This document shows, in pieces, positions 1-8,210 of a stretch of DNA of 64,000 bases. The position numbers and the translations under genes were made by a program. Origin of the DNA: a bacterium (GTDB lineage Bacteria; Desulfobacterota; Binatia; DP-6); assembly GCA_026129405.1 (NCBI GenBank), contig JAHCID010000005.1, positions 186,001-250,000 on the forward strand, written 5' to 3'. The notes under the pieces are model-generated. The model was not told where the DNA came from. It was given only the letters and a program-made list of their open reading frames with translations, and ran no database searches. Position 1 is the stretch's first letter. Each line of letters begins with the position of its first letter.

Positions 1-181
1 CGTGCGACAGCGAGCATATGGTGATCCTGAGCCAAGTCCTCCGAGGTAACGGGCGGAGGAAAGGTGCAGAGACTAGGGAGTGACGGAAGAATAATCTCCC
101 CACGAGCGCCCGCCACCTACAGGCCGCACGGCCCACGGTGATGAGATAGTCCACCCCCGTCGGAAACGGCGGGACGCGGTG
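1..181 (+). ncRNA. Group I self-splicing intron (5' part cut by window start) inside a tRNA gene
   Basis: The conserved core of a tRNA-type (IC3-like) group I intron is readable. ATCCTGAGCCAAG lies at 24-36. The J6/7-P7 block AAGGTGCAGAGACTA lies at 61-75, and its P7 partner ATAGTCC at 146-152, so GACTA pairs with TAGTC. A P9 hairpin (CCGTCG, GAAA tetraloop, CGGCGG) spans 156-171. The intron would end with the terminal omega-G at 181, directly before the 3' tRNA exon. The core closely resembles what I recall of the cyanobacterial tRNA-Leu and Azoarcus tRNA-Ile introns. P1 and P2 and the guide sequence lie outside the window. No homing endonuclease is present in the visible part. Confidence 0.87.
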
Positions 182-219
182 TAACCGATCGGTCGCTGGT
201 TCGAGTCCGGCCCGGGGAG
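182..219 (+). tRNA. 3' exon of an intron-split tRNA, probably tRNA-Asn(GUU)
   Basis: Reading on from the intron: U36, A37, A38, the 3' anticodon-stem strand CCGAT (185-189), variable loop CGGTC, T arm GCTGG-TTCGAGT-CCGGC (195-211), 3' acceptor strand CCGGGGA (212-218) and discriminator G73 (219). CCA is not encoded. The implied U1-A72 pair, G73, short variable loop and U36 fit tRNA-Asn. If the 5' splice site follows a U, as in group I introns, the anticodon is NUU, which again gives Asn(GUU) rather than Ile or Arg. The 5' exon is outside the window, so the identity is an inference. Confidence 0.75.
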
Positions 220-227
220 CGTCGGAG

Positions 228-261
228 GGGCCGCCAGAGCAATCTGGCGGCCCTTTTCTTT
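228..261 (+). terminator. Strong intrinsic terminator after the tRNA
   Basis: A perfect 11-bp stem (228-238 with 243-253), closed by a GCAA loop and followed by the T-rich tract CTTTTCTTTCT, lies 8 bases after the tRNA 3' end. It should end the tRNA/intron transcript and isolate it from the chemotaxis operon. Confidence 0.9.
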
Positions 262-676
262 CTCTGCCGGCGTTGCGGCGGTGTCGGCGCGGTACGGAAA
301 TGCCCCGCGCACCCTCTCGGGGCTTCGCCGTTCGGGCCGCCGTGTCAGGCGCCATGCGCAGCCGGGCCGGCGTCGGCGGTGCGGTCGCTTTCCGCCCATC
401 GGCACGCAGCGCACGCGCCCACGACGGCTCCGCGGCGGCAGATGCTGCCGACCGCACGGCTCCCTATCTAGTCGTAGCTATGGCATGGCGCCGATAAATT
501 GACGCCGTGTGTGTCTCCTCGCGCCGAAAGACTCGAGGCAGATCGGGAGCTTGCCGCGGGTCCCACGCCGGCACGGGGGTTGCTGAGCGCGGGTGCGAGC
601 GCTCGGGCACCACGCATGGCGGCCCGGACGCACGCACGACGGCGCGGGCAGTCACCGCGCAGAGGACGACCCGAGC
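262..676. other. Intergenic region upstream of the chemotaxis operon
   Basis: About 415 bases without a convincing gene. The short open frames here have no family resemblance and arise from GC richness. The operon promoter must lie in this interval. The only motif I can point to is the GCCGATAA octamer at 490-497. Confidence 0.6.
490..497 (+). promoter_or_regulatory. Possible sigma-28 (FliA)-type -10 element GCCGATAA
   Basis: The octamer is an exact match to the -10 consensus of the motility sigma factor and sits about 180 bases before cheX, at the head of the only che operon here. The matching TAAA-type -35 at the usual spacing is poor, so this may be chance. No flagellar genes are in the window. 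Confidence 0.25.
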
Positions 677-1129
677 GTGAGTGAATTGCAGATCGTCGAG
701 GATGCGGCGCGCGAGGTCTTCACCACCACCGCCGGGGCGGTGGTGACCGAGGCCCACCATCCGATCGTGCCCGACAAGCAGTTCAACGGCTTCGTGGCGA
801 CGATCTCGCTCGTGGGCAGTCGCGGCGGCACCCTCGTCGTCTACTGCCACCGGCCGATCGCCGTCGGCATGGCCCGCACCATGCTCGGCATGGAGGACGA
901 GGAGCCGGACGAGGACACCGTGCGCGATGCGCTCGGCGAGCTCGTCAACCAGATCGGCGGCACCATCAAGCGCAAGCTCGGTGCCTCGGGCAGCGAGATC
1001 ACGCTGTCGGTGCCCCTGGTGGTGGCAGGCGCCCCGCTGTCGCACTGCGTGAAGTCGAGCGCCGAGCCGATCTCGCTCGAGCTCATCATCGGAGAAGGGC
1101 GGATCGCCGTGTGCCTGTGGCCGGCGTGA
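677..1129 (+). CDS. cheX: CheX-type chemotaxis phosphatase (first copy)
   Basis: 150-aa protein beginning at GTG 677 (VSELQIVEDA). The longer frame from 593 adds an Arg-rich, non-conserved leader, so GTG 677 with AGAGGA upstream is preferred. It has the CheC/CheX/FliY phosphatase signature E-x2-N in GELVNQIGG (Glu88, Asn91). In this family these residues activate water to remove phosphate from CheY-P. The length fits the single-domain CheX family. It is the first gene of a che operon, and a second CheX closes the operon at 10539, so signalling output is probably reset by two phosphatases. Confidence in the family is high; the partner response regulator is not known. Confidence 0.85.
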   Translation: MSELQIVEDAAREVFTTTAGAVVTEAHHPIVPDKQFNGFVATISLVGSRGGTLVVYCHRPIAVGMARTMLGMEDEEPDEDTVRDALGELVNQIGGTIKRKLGASGSEITLSVPLVVAGAPLSHCVKSSAEPISLELIIGEGRIAVCLWPA

Positions 1130-1148
1130 GGCGAGGGACGAAGGGACG

Positions 1149-1916
1149 ATGAAGAAGGTTCTGACGGTCGACGACAGCAAAGTGGTGCGCTCCATGGTCG
1201 CGCGGCACCTCCAGCCCTACGGCTGTGAGGTGATCGAGGCACAGAACGGACAGGAAGGGTACGAGACGGCGAAGGCGTCGCAGCCCGATCTGGTGCTGCT
1301 CGACGTCACCATGCCGGTGATGGACGGCAAGGCGTGCCTCGCCGCCATCCGCGGCGACGCCGCGACCAGGGCGCTGCCGGTCATCATGCTGACCGCGGAG
1401 AGCGGGCGCGAGCTCGTCGTCGAGATCGCGAAGCTCGGGGTCGCGGGCTACATCGTGAAGCCGTTCCAGAAGGACGGCTTCGAGCGCGAGGTGTCGAAGG
1501 TGCTCGGGCCGCCGTCCGCGGAAGCCGCGGTCGTCGCAGCGGCCGCGAGCACCGCGCAGAGCACGGACGATCTCGTGGCCGCGCTGCTCGCCGAGGACGA
1601 CGGCTGCCAGGTCTTCGCCTTTCCCGATCCGCGCTCGAAGCTGTTCGGGAAGATGCTGCCGGTCGTGGCCAAGCAGCTGCGCTCCCTCGCCCAGGGCGGC
1701 GCCCAGCGTCTGATCGTCGACCTGGTGAACGTCACCGAGGTCAACGCCGACGTCGTGAAGAGCCTCGTCGGGCTCCTCGGCGAAGCCGAGGACGCGGGCC
1801 TGCGCACCGCGATCTGCGCGCCGAACGTCCAGGTCGTCGAGAGCCTCAAGCAGATCGCCGAGACGCAGAACAGCCTCTACGCCACGCGGGACGCCGCGCG
1901 CGCGGGATTGCAGTGA
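1149..1916 (+). CDS. Response regulator with receiver and STAS-like output domain
   Basis: 255 aa. The N-terminal receiver (residues 1-118) has the acidic pair Asp8/Asp9, phosphoacceptor Asp52 in LLDVTMP, Thr82 and Lys104 (YIVKPF). After an Ala-rich linker, residues about 140-255 look like a STAS/anti-sigma-antagonist-type domain (LIVDLVNVTEVN, then a helix-rich tail with AICAPNVQVVESL). The usual phosphorylatable Ser after the DL strand is not evident. The protein probably transmits CheA phosphorylation to a partner by protein-protein contact rather than DNA binding. It starts 20 bases after cheX and is followed at once by the HDOD gene. The specific partner is unknown. Confidence 0.8.
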   Translation: MKKVLTVDDSKVVRSMVARHLQPYGCEVIEAQNGQEGYETAKASQPDLVLLDVTMPVMDGKACLAAIRGDAATRALPVIMLTAESGRELVVEIAKLGVAGYIVKPFQKDGFEREVSKVLGPPSAEAAVVAAAASTAQSTDDLVAALLAEDDGCQVFAFPDPRSKLFGKMLPVVAKQLRSLAQGGAQRLIVDLVNVTEVNADVVKSLVGLLGEAEDAGLRTAICAPNVQVVESLKQIAETQNSLYATRDAARAGLQ

Positions 1917-1936
1917 CCGGACCGGAGGACATGTCC

Positions 1937-2809
1937 ATGATCGAGGTAGCCACCGATTGCCCGTTGGACCGTGAGACGCTCCGCGAGTGTGTCCGGACCA
2001 CGCTGACGCGCCTCTCGCGCACCGGCGAGCTGCCGACGCTGCCGGCGACCGCGAGCGCCGCGCTGGCGGTCGCGCGCGACCCCGACGCGGACGCCGAGGA
2101 CCTCTGTCGCATCATCCGCACCGACGTCGGCCTGTCGGCGCGCATCCTGCGCGTCGGCAACTCGGCCGCGTACGCGCGCCGCACCCCGGCCAAGACGCTC
2201 GAGGAGGCGGTGATGACCGTCGGGCTGCGCAAGACGTGCGACCTGCTCGTCGCCGCCTCGGCCCGCCGACTCTTCGAGGGCGCGGCGCGCAACGCCGAGG
2301 TGCTCTGGCGCCACGCGCTCGCGACCGCGGTCGCGGCCGAAGAGCTGGCGCGCTTCACCCGGCGCGTCGACCCGGCGATGACCTTCCTGCCCGGCCTGTT
2401 CCACGACGTCGGCCGCATCGCCTTCCTCCTCTCCGACCCGGTCGCCTACGAGGTGATCATCGGCCTCGGGACGGCGGGCGAGGGCGAGACCTGCGACCTC
2501 GAGCGCGGCTGGTACGGCTTCGATCATGCCGAGGCCGGCGCGATCCTGGCCGAGGACTGGGGGCTCGCCCCGATCCAGTGCGACGGCATCCGCTGGCATC
2601 ACCGCCCCGAGCAGGCCGACGCGGGGGGCCAGCTCGCTCGGCTGCTGAACGCCGCCGACGCGCTCGCCTATTCCATCGGCCACGGCACCGCGCCGCAGCC
2701 GCCGCGCGGCATCGGGCTCGTCGGGCTCGGCATCGCGCCGGAGGACGAAGCCTCCTGCGCCGTGCGCATCCGCGAGCAGTTCGCCCACCAGCACGAGATG
2801 CTCTCCTGA
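1937..2809 (+). CDS. HDOD-domain signalling protein
   Basis: 290 aa from ATG 1937, chosen because GGAGG at 1924-1928 is well spaced for it. ATG 1931 and GTG 1913 are in frame but badly placed. The HDOD domain spans about residues 25-230: LPTLPATASAAL at the start, ILRVGNSAAY, and an HD-like pair in FHDVGRIAF. HDOD proteins are regulatory relatives of HD phosphohydrolases and often sit with chemotaxis or second-messenger genes. Catalysis is generally not shown for them. It lies between the receiver-STAS gene and cheA in the same operon, so it is a plausible output or scaffold component. I cannot assign a ligand. Confidence 0.82.
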   Translation: MIEVATDCPLDRETLRECVRTTLTRLSRTGELPTLPATASAALAVARDPDADAEDLCRIIRTDVGLSARILRVGNSAAYARRTPAKTLEEAVMTVGLRKTCDLLVAASARRLFEGAARNAEVLWRHALATAVAAEELARFTRRVDPAMTFLPGLFHDVGRIAFLLSDPVAYEVIIGLGTAGEGETCDLERGWYGFDHAEAGAILAEDWGLAPIQCDGIRWHHRPEQADAGGQLARLLNAADALAYSIGHGTAPQPPRGIGLVGLGIAPEDEASCAVRIREQFAHQHEMLS

Positions 2810-2829
2810 AGCAGCGACGAGGAGCGACG

Positions 2830-5085
2830 ATGAGCGACCTCGAGGACATGGACGAAGTCGTCAAGGAGTTTCTGGTCGAGAGCCACGAGAACCTCGATCA
2901 GCTCGATCGCGACCTCGTCGCGCTCGAAAAGGATCCCGGCGCCCGGGAGACGCTCGCGAGCGTCTTTCGCACCATCCACACCATCAAGGGCACGTGCGGC
3001 TTCCTCGGCTTCGGTCGCCTCGAATCCGTGGCGCACGTGGGCGAGAACCTGCTGAGCAAGCTCCGCGACGGCGAGCTGCGGCTCGACGCCGAGATCACGA
3101 CCGCGCTCCTCTCGATGGTCGACGCCGTGCGGCAGATGCTCGCGCACATCGAGGCCGACGGCACGGACGGCGACGCCGACTGGAGCGCGCTCATCGAGAC
3201 GCTCGGCCGCTGCGCGCGCACGGCGGCGCCGGCGATCGCGGCGACCCCGGAGGGCGTGCAGTCGTCCGCTGCCGCCGCCGAGGTCGAGCGCGTGTGGTCC
3301 GAGATCCTGGCGTCGGTCGGCACCGGCACGGGAACGGACGCGATCGCGAGCCCCGAGTCGCCGCCGGCTCCTGCCGAGCCCGCCGCCGCCGCGAGCGACT
3401 CCGCCGCCGGCGGGCACGGCGTCTCCGACACCTCGATCCGCGTCGACGTCGGGTTGCTCGACAAGCTGATGAACCTGGTCGGCGAGCTGGTGCTCGCCCG
3501 CAACCAGATCCTCCAGTTCACGGCGACCCAAGCCGACACCGCGTTCCTCGCCACCTCGCAGCGCCTGAACCTCATCACGACCGAGCTGCAGGAAGGCGTG
3601 ATGAAGACGCGCATGCAGCCGATCGGCAACATCTGGGGCAAGTTCCCCCGCGTCGTGCGCGATCTCGCCGTCGCCTGCGGCAAGGACGTACGCATCGAGA
3701 TGGAGGGCCGGGAGACCGAGCTCGACAAGACCATCATCGAGGCGATCAAGGACCCGCTGACGCACATCGTGCGCAACGCCGTCGATCACGGCATCGAGGC
3801 GCCCGGCGAGCGCGTCGCCGCGGGCAAGCCGCAGACCGGGCGGCTGTTCCTGCGCGCCTTCCACGAGGGCGGCCAGGTCAACATCGAGATCAGCGACGAC
3901 GGCAAGGGGCTCGACCACGATCGCGTGCGCGAGAAGGCGGTGCAGCGCGGGCTCGTCACCGCCGAGCAGGCGGCGCGCATGAGCGACCGCGAGGCGACGA
4001 ACCTGATCTTCCTCCCCGGCTTCTCCACCGCCGCGAAGATCACGAACGTCTCGGGCCGCGGCGTCGGCATGGACGTCGTCAAGACGAACATCGAGAAGAT
4101 CGGCGGCACCGTCGACGTCTCCAGCCGCTCCGGTCACGGCACGACGCTGCGGATCAAGATTCCGCTCACGCTGGCGATCATTCCCGCGCTGATCGTGACG
4201 AGCGGCGGCGAGCGCTACGCCATCCCGCAGGTGAGCCTGCTCGAGCTCGTCCGGCTCGAGGGCGAGCAGGCGCAGAAGGGCATCGAGTACATCCACGGGG
4301 CCCCGGTCCATCGTCTGCGCGGCCGCCTCCTGCCGCTCGTCCACCTCGGCCGCGAGCTCGGCGTCGCGAGCGACGCGACGGCCGACGACGAGGCGACGAA
4401 CATCGTCGTCCTCCAGGCCGACGACCGCCAGTTCGGGTTGGTCGTCGACGCGATCAACGACACCGAGGAGATCGTCGTGAAGCCGCTCGGCAAGCAGCTG
4501 AAGGGCATCACGACGTTCGCCGGCGCGACCATCATGGGCGACGGCCGGGTGGCGCTGATCCTCGACGTGCTCGGCATCGCGCAGCGGGCCAACGTCGTCT
4601 CGGAGGTGCGTGATCGGGCGCTCGGCGAGAGCGAGCGGGCGAGCGAAGGGGACGCGGCCGGCGAGCGCGAGACCCTGCTGCTGCTCGGCATCGGCGACGA
4701 CGGCCGCGTCGCGATCCCGCTCTCGCTGGTGGCCCGGCTCGAGGAGTTCGCGGCGACGCACGTCGAGCGCGCGGGCTGCGACGAGGTCGTCCAGTACCGC
4801 AACCAGATCATGCGCCTCGTGCGCGTCGCCGACGTGCTCGGGATGCCGGGCGCGGCGCAGGCGCCGGACGGCCCGCTCCAGGTGGTCGTGTACAGCGAGG
4901 AGGGACGCAGCGTCGGCCTCGTCGTCGACCGCATCCTCGACATCGTCGAGGAGACGATTAGCGTACGCCGGGCGACGAGCCGCCGCGGCCTGTGCGGCTC
5001 GGCGGTGGTGCAGCATCGCGTGACCGACGTGCTCGACGTACCGGGCATCGTGCGGGGGGCCGACCCGGTGTCGGCCTCGGCGTGA
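2830..5085 (+). CDS. cheA: CheA histidine kinase with two C-terminal CheW-like domains
   Basis: 751 aa. The P1 Hpt domain has phosphoacceptor His50 in RTIHTIKGTCGF. An Ala/Pro/Glu-rich linker (about 125-200) stands where a CheY-binding P2 domain would be; none is evident. The P3 dimerisation region starts near residue 205 (VDVGLLDKLMNLVGELV). The P4 HATPase has the N box (VRNAVDHGIE), G1 (DDGKGLD) and G2 (GRGVGMDVV). The C terminus contains two CheW-like modules in tandem instead of the usual single P5 (second from about residue 615). The family autophosphorylates on His and passes phosphate to CheY/CheB receivers. The missing P2 and doubled P5 suggest a modified array architecture. ATG 2830 follows GGAGCG. 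Confidence 0.93.
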   Translation: MSDLEDMDEVVKEFLVESHENLDQLDRDLVALEKDPGARETLASVFRTIHTIKGTCGFLGFGRLESVAHVGENLLSKLRDGELRLDAEITTALLSMVDAVRQMLAHIEADGTDGDADWSALIETLGRCARTAAPAIAATPEGVQSSAAAAEVERVWSEILASVGTGTGTDAIASPESPPAPAEPAAAASDSAAGGHGVSDTSIRVDVGLLDKLMNLVGELVLARNQILQFTATQADTAFLATSQRLNLITTELQEGVMKTRMQPIGNIWGKFPRVVRDLAVACGKDVRIEMEGRETELDKTIIEAIKDPLTHIVRNAVDHGIEAPGERVAAGKPQTGRLFLRAFHEGGQVNIEISDDGKGLDHDRVREKAVQRGLVTAEQAARMSDREATNLIFLPGFSTAAKITNVSGRGVGMDVVKTNIEKIGGTVDVSSRSGHGTTLRIKIPLTLAIIPALIVTSGGERYAIPQVSLLELVRLEGEQAQKGIEYIHGAPVHRLRGRLLPLVHLGRELGVASDATADDEATNIVVLQADDRQFGLVVDAINDTEEIVVKPLGKQLKGITTFAGATIMGDGRVALILDVLGIAQRANVVSEVRDRALGESERASEGDAAGERETLLLLGIGDDGRVAIPLSLVARLEEFAATHVERAGCDEVVQYRNQIMRLVRVADVLGMPGAAQAPDGPLQVVVYSEEGRSVGLVVDRILDIVEETISVRRATSRRGLCGSAVVQHRVTDVLDVPGIVRGADPVSASA

Positions 5086-5099
5086 GGGAGGGCTCCGCA

Positions 5100-5558
5100 A
5101 TGGCAGGTGAGCAGCAGTTCGCGACCTTCTTCGTCGACGGCCTCTTCTTCGGCGTCGAGGTGCTGAAGGTGCAGGAGGTCATCCGCTACCAGCAGATGAC
5201 GCACGTGCCCCTGGCTCCGGCGGAGATCCAGGGACTCATCAACCTGCGCGGCCAGATCGTGACGGCGCTCGATCTGCGCCGGCGGCTGACGCTTGCGCCG
5301 CGGCCGGCCGACGCGCTGCCGATGAACGTCGTGGTGCGCACCGACGACGGCGCCGTCAGCCTGCTGGTCGACGAGATCGGCGACGTGGTCGAGGTCAGCG
5401 AGGAGCAGTTCGAGCGCCCGCCGGAGACCATCGACGGCGTCGCGCGCGACGTCATCCGCGGCGTCTACAAGCTGCGCGAGCGGCTGCTGCTGATCCTCGA
5501 CACCGAGAAGACGATCCACCTCGGGGCGGGCGGCGCGGCCGTGGAGCTGGTGCAGTGA
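5100..5558 (+). CDS. cheW: CheW coupling protein
   Basis: 152 aa, the full length of a single CheW domain. Family features visible are FFVDGLFFGVEVLKVQEVIR at the start, the conserved NLRGQIVTALDLR and LLVDEIGDVVEV. It links CheA to the chemoreceptor tip. ATG 5100 lies 15 bases after cheA, with GGGAGGG just upstream; the longer open frame upstream overlaps cheA and is not conserved. Its stop overlaps a GTG that opens a 41-codon ORF (5555). Confidence 0.92.
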   Translation: MAGEQQFATFFVDGLFFGVEVLKVQEVIRYQQMTHVPLAPAEIQGLINLRGQIVTALDLRRRLTLAPRPADALPMNVVVRTDDGAVSLLVDEIGDVVEVSEEQFERPPETIDGVARDVIRGVYKLRERLLLILDTEKTIHLGAGGAAVELVQ

Positions 5559-5680
5559 GCCGCGGCCCGTCCGCCTGGCGGCTCCTCGCGGAGCTCGCGG
5601 GCATGCTCGCGGGTGGGCTCTGGATGACGGCTTCGGCGGGCGTCGTGCTCGCCGCCGTGCGGGACGCGAGGCCGCGATGA
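5555..5680 (+). CDS. Tiny putative membrane peptide (41 aa) between cheW and the receptor gene
   Basis: GTG 5555 overlaps the cheW stop (GTGA). The product is 41 aa. Residues about 10-35 are a hydrophobic helix rich in Leu/Ala/Gly (LLAELAGMLAGGLW), with positive residues at both ends. It is followed by another short frame in an ATGA overlap, as expected for translationally coupled small genes. I do not recognise a family. It could be a real small membrane protein of the operon or a chance frame in GC-rich DNA. The tight coupling on both sides is the only support. Confidence 0.4.
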   Translation: MSRGPSAWRLLAELAGMLAGGLWMTASAGVVLAAVRDARPR

Positions 5681-5796
5681 CGCGGTGCCGGCGCGTCGCG
5701 CGGATCGCCACGCTGGAAGGGCTGCAGATCGCGCAGACTCAGATCGACGAGGCGGGTGCCGCGGTGGCCCCCCTCGGGTCCGACGTCGACAACTGA
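5677..5796 (+). CDS. Tiny ORF (39 aa), translationally coupled
   Basis: ATG 5677 overlaps the previous 41-aa frame by ATGA and runs to TGA 5796, 43 bases before the receptor start. The product has a basic N terminus and an acidic, amphipathic remainder ([16 protein letters not shown]). No family is recognised. Its support is position and coupling only; it could equally be a non-coding spacer between cheW and the receptor. Confidence 0.3.
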   Translation: MTRCRRVARIATLEGLQIAQTQIDEAGAAVAPLGSDVDN

Positions 5797-5839
5797 ACGC
5801 GAGGCGGCCGTGTGCCGCCGGGGAGTGGAGGAAGCAGCG

Positions 5840-8143
5840 ATGCGGAACGGACGAGGGCAGGGACGCGGCGCCGTTCGGGCGGCGGTCCGGACCCTGGAGC
5901 AGGCGAGCGGAGACGTCACGATCGAGGAGGCGACGCAGAACACCCAGGCGGTCCTGCGTGTGGTCGAGGCGCTCGCCGCGGCCGACACGACGGCCGCCGC
6001 CGTGCAGGCGGCGCTGGACACGGTGCGCGACGCCTTCGGCTGGGCCTACGGCTCGTACTGGGTCCTCGATCGGCACGAGCAGGCGCTGCGCTTCTCGGCG
6101 CAGTCGGGCACGGTCACCGAGGAGTTCCAGAAGGTGACGCGCGAGGCCCGCTTCCGCGAGGGCGAGGGGCTCTCCGGTCGCGCGTGGCGCACCCGGGACC
6201 TGTTCTTCGTCCAGGACCTCGGCGAGATGCGGGATTGCTGCCGGGCGCCCTCGGCCCAGCGCGCCGGCGTCAAGTCGGGGGTCTGCTTCCCGATCGTCCT
6301 CGGCGGTGCGGTCGTGGGCACGATGGACTTCTTCGCGCTCGAGACGCTCTCGCCCTCACAGCAGCGGCTTGACACGCTGCGCGCGGTCGGTCGCCTCGTC
6401 TCGGCCACCATCGAGCGGCAGCAGGCGGCGGAGGAGGCGGCGCGCGTCCAGAGCATGATGGAGAACGCGCCCGTCAACGTCATCTTCGCCGATCCCGACG
6501 GGACGATCCGCTATCTCAATCCGAAGTCGCAGGAGACGCTCGCGACGATCGAGCAGTACCTGCCGATCAAGGCCGATCAGATCCTCGGCCAGTCCTTCGA
6601 CATCTTCCACAAGAACCCCGCGCATCAGCGGCGCATCGTGTCCGACCCGAAGAACCTGCCGCACAAGGCGATCATCCAGGTCGGGCCGGAGAAGCTCGAC
6701 CTCCTCGTGAGCGCGATCTTCGACGGCGCCGGCAAGTACCTCGGCGCGATGCTCACGTGGGACGTGGTCACCGAGAAGCTCCGCCTCGAGAACGAGATGG
6801 CGCGGGTCATGAACATGATGGAGAACGCGCCCGTCAACGTCATCTTCGCGAACCCCGAGGGGGTCATCCAGTACCTCAACCCGAAGTCGAAGGAGACGCT
6901 GGCGACGATCGAGCAGTATCTGCCGATCAAGGCCGACGAGATCCTCGGCCACTCCTTCGACGTCTTCCACAAGAACCCGTCGCATCAGCGGCGCATCGTC
7001 TCCGATCCGAAGAACCTGCCGCACAGGGCGGTGATCGACGTCGGCCCCGAGAAGCTCGATCTCCTGGTGAGCGCGATCTTCGACGCGCAGGGCACGTACC
7101 TCGGCCCCATGCTCACGTGGGAGGTCATCACCGAGAAGATCGCGACCGAGGAGCGCGCGCGCGAGCTCCAGGAGCGCGAGCGCGCCGCCGCCGAGGAGCT
7201 GCGCGGCAAGGTCGACGCCATGCTCGGCGTCGTCAACGCCGCGGCGAGCGGCGACCTCACCCGCGACGTGACCGTGAAGGGGAGCGACGCCATCGGCCAG
7301 ATGGGGGAGGGGCTCCACGGCTTCCTCGGCACGCTGCGCGGCAGCGTCGGCGAGATGGGCCAGAACGCGCAGGCGCTCGCGAGCTCGTCCGAGGAGCTCA
7401 CCGCGGTGAGCCAGCAGATGAGCGCCAACGCCGAAGAGACCGCGGCTCAGGCCAACGTGGTCTCGGCGGCCGCCGAAGAGGTGTCGAAGAACGTCCAGAC
7501 CGTCGCCACGGCGACCGAGGAGATGAGCGCGTCGATCAAGGAGATCGCGAAGAACGCCAGCGACGCCGCCAAGGTGGCCGAGCAGGCGGTGCGCGTCGCC
7601 GAGACGACGAACACCACCGTCGCGAAGCTCGGCGAGAGCAGCGCCGAGATCGGCAAGGTCATCAAGGTCATCACCTCGATCGCGCAGCAGACGAACCTGC
7701 TCGCGCTGAACGCCACCATCGAGGCGGCGCGCGCGGGCGAGGCGGGCAAGGGCTTCGCCGTCGTCGCCAACGAGGTGAAGGAGCTGGCGAAGGAGACCGC
7801 CAAGGCCACCGAGGACATCGGTCAGAAGATCGAGGCCATCCAGGGCGATACCCAGAGCGCCGTCGAGGCGATCTCCCAGATCAGCGGCATCATCAACCAG
7901 ATCAACGACATCCAGAACACGATCGCGAGCGCCGTCGAGGAGCAGACGGCGACCACGAACGAGATCGGACGCAACGTCGTGGAGGCTGCCAAGGGCAGCT
8001 CCGAGATCGCGCAGAACATCACCGGCGTCGCCCAGGCCGCGGCCAGCACGACCGCCGGCGCGAACGACACCCAGAAGGCGGCCGCGGAGCTCTCGCGCAT
8101 GGCCGCCGAGCTCCAGCGGGTCGTCGGACAGTTCCGCTACTGA
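5840..8143 (+). CDS. Soluble chemoreceptor: GAF, two near-identical PAS, HAMP-like, MCP signalling domain
   Basis: 767 aa from ATG 5840 (GGAGGAAG upstream). There are no transmembrane segments, so it should be cytoplasmic. Domain order: GAF (about 45-200), PAS repeat 1 (about 206-325) and PAS repeat 2 (about 326-445), a charged helix, a HAMP-like segment (about 455-510, ending [11 protein letters not shown]), then the methyl-accepting helical hairpin with the highly conserved tip [20 protein letters not shown]. It presumably senses an intracellular cue through GAF/PAS and controls CheA through CheW. The C terminus (QFRY) lacks a CheR-tethering pentapeptide. It is the only receptor gene in this operon. 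Confidence 0.93.
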   Translation: MRNGRGQGRGAVRAAVRTLEQASGDVTIEEATQNTQAVLRVVEALAAADTTAAAVQAALDTVRDAFGWAYGSYWVLDRHEQALRFSAQSGTVTEEFQKVTREARFREGEGLSGRAWRTRDLFFVQDLGEMRDCCRAPSAQRAGVKSGVCFPIVLGGAVVGTMDFFALETLSPSQQRLDTLRAVGRLVSATIERQQAAEEAARVQSMMENAPVNVIFADPDGTIRYLNPKSQETLATIEQYLPIKADQILGQSFDIFHKNPAHQRRIVSDPKNLPHKAIIQVGPEKLDLLVSAIFDGAGKYLGAMLTWDVVTEKLRLENEMARVMNMMENAPVNVIFANPEGVIQYLNPKSKETLATIEQYLPIKADEILGHSFDVFHKNPSHQRRIVSDPKNLPHRAVIDVGPEKLDLLVSAIFDAQGTYLGPMLTWEVITEKIATEERARELQERERAAAEELRGKVDAMLGVVNAAASGDLTRDVTVKGSDAIGQMGEGLHGFLGTLRGSVGEMGQNAQALASSSEELTAVSQQMSANAEETAAQANVVSAAAEEVSKNVQTVATATEEMSASIKEIAKNASDAAKVAEQAVRVAETTNTTVAKLGESSAEIGKVIKVITSIAQQTNLLALNATIEAARAGEAGKGFAVVANEVKELAKETAKATEDIGQKIEAIQGDTQSAVEAISQISGIINQINDIQNTIASAVEEQTATTNEIGRNVVEAAKGSSEIAQNITGVAQAAASTTAGANDTQKAAAELSRMAAELQRVVGQFRY
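6455..7174 (+). repeat. Direct tandem duplication of a 360-bp PAS-encoding unit
   Basis: The start of the unit (ATGATGGAGAACGCGCCCGT) recurs exactly 360 bases later (6455 and 6815). Each copy encodes the same 120-residue PAS block ([25 protein letters not shown] to the end of the domain), with only scattered substitutions. It is in frame inside the receptor gene. The similarity at DNA level indicates recent duplication or gene conversion. Confidence 0.9.
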
Positions 8144-8148
8144 GTCCC

Positions 8149-8197
8149 GGGGGGGCGCGGGGGGGGGGGCCCCCCCCCCCCCGGCGTCGAGGACGCC
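8149..8197. repeat. Poly-G/poly-C inverted repeat plus small hairpin
   Basis: Just after the receptor gene, a run of 11 G (8159-8169) is followed directly by 13 C (8170-8182), preceded by another G tract. A second hairpin GGCGTC-GAG-GACGCC spans 8183-8197. There is no T tract, so it is not a classical terminator. It may form a G-rich structure that attenuates expression of cheY-cheB-cheR, or its length may be unreliable because homopolymers are easily mis-sequenced. Confidence 0.75.
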
Positions 8198-8210
8198 GGG
8201 AGGCTTCCGC

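Noticed and set aside
2668-5100. 810-codon minus-strand open frame opposite cheA
   Set aside because: It mirrors cheA codon for codon, is His/Arg/Asp-rich without motifs, and arises from third-position GC bias.
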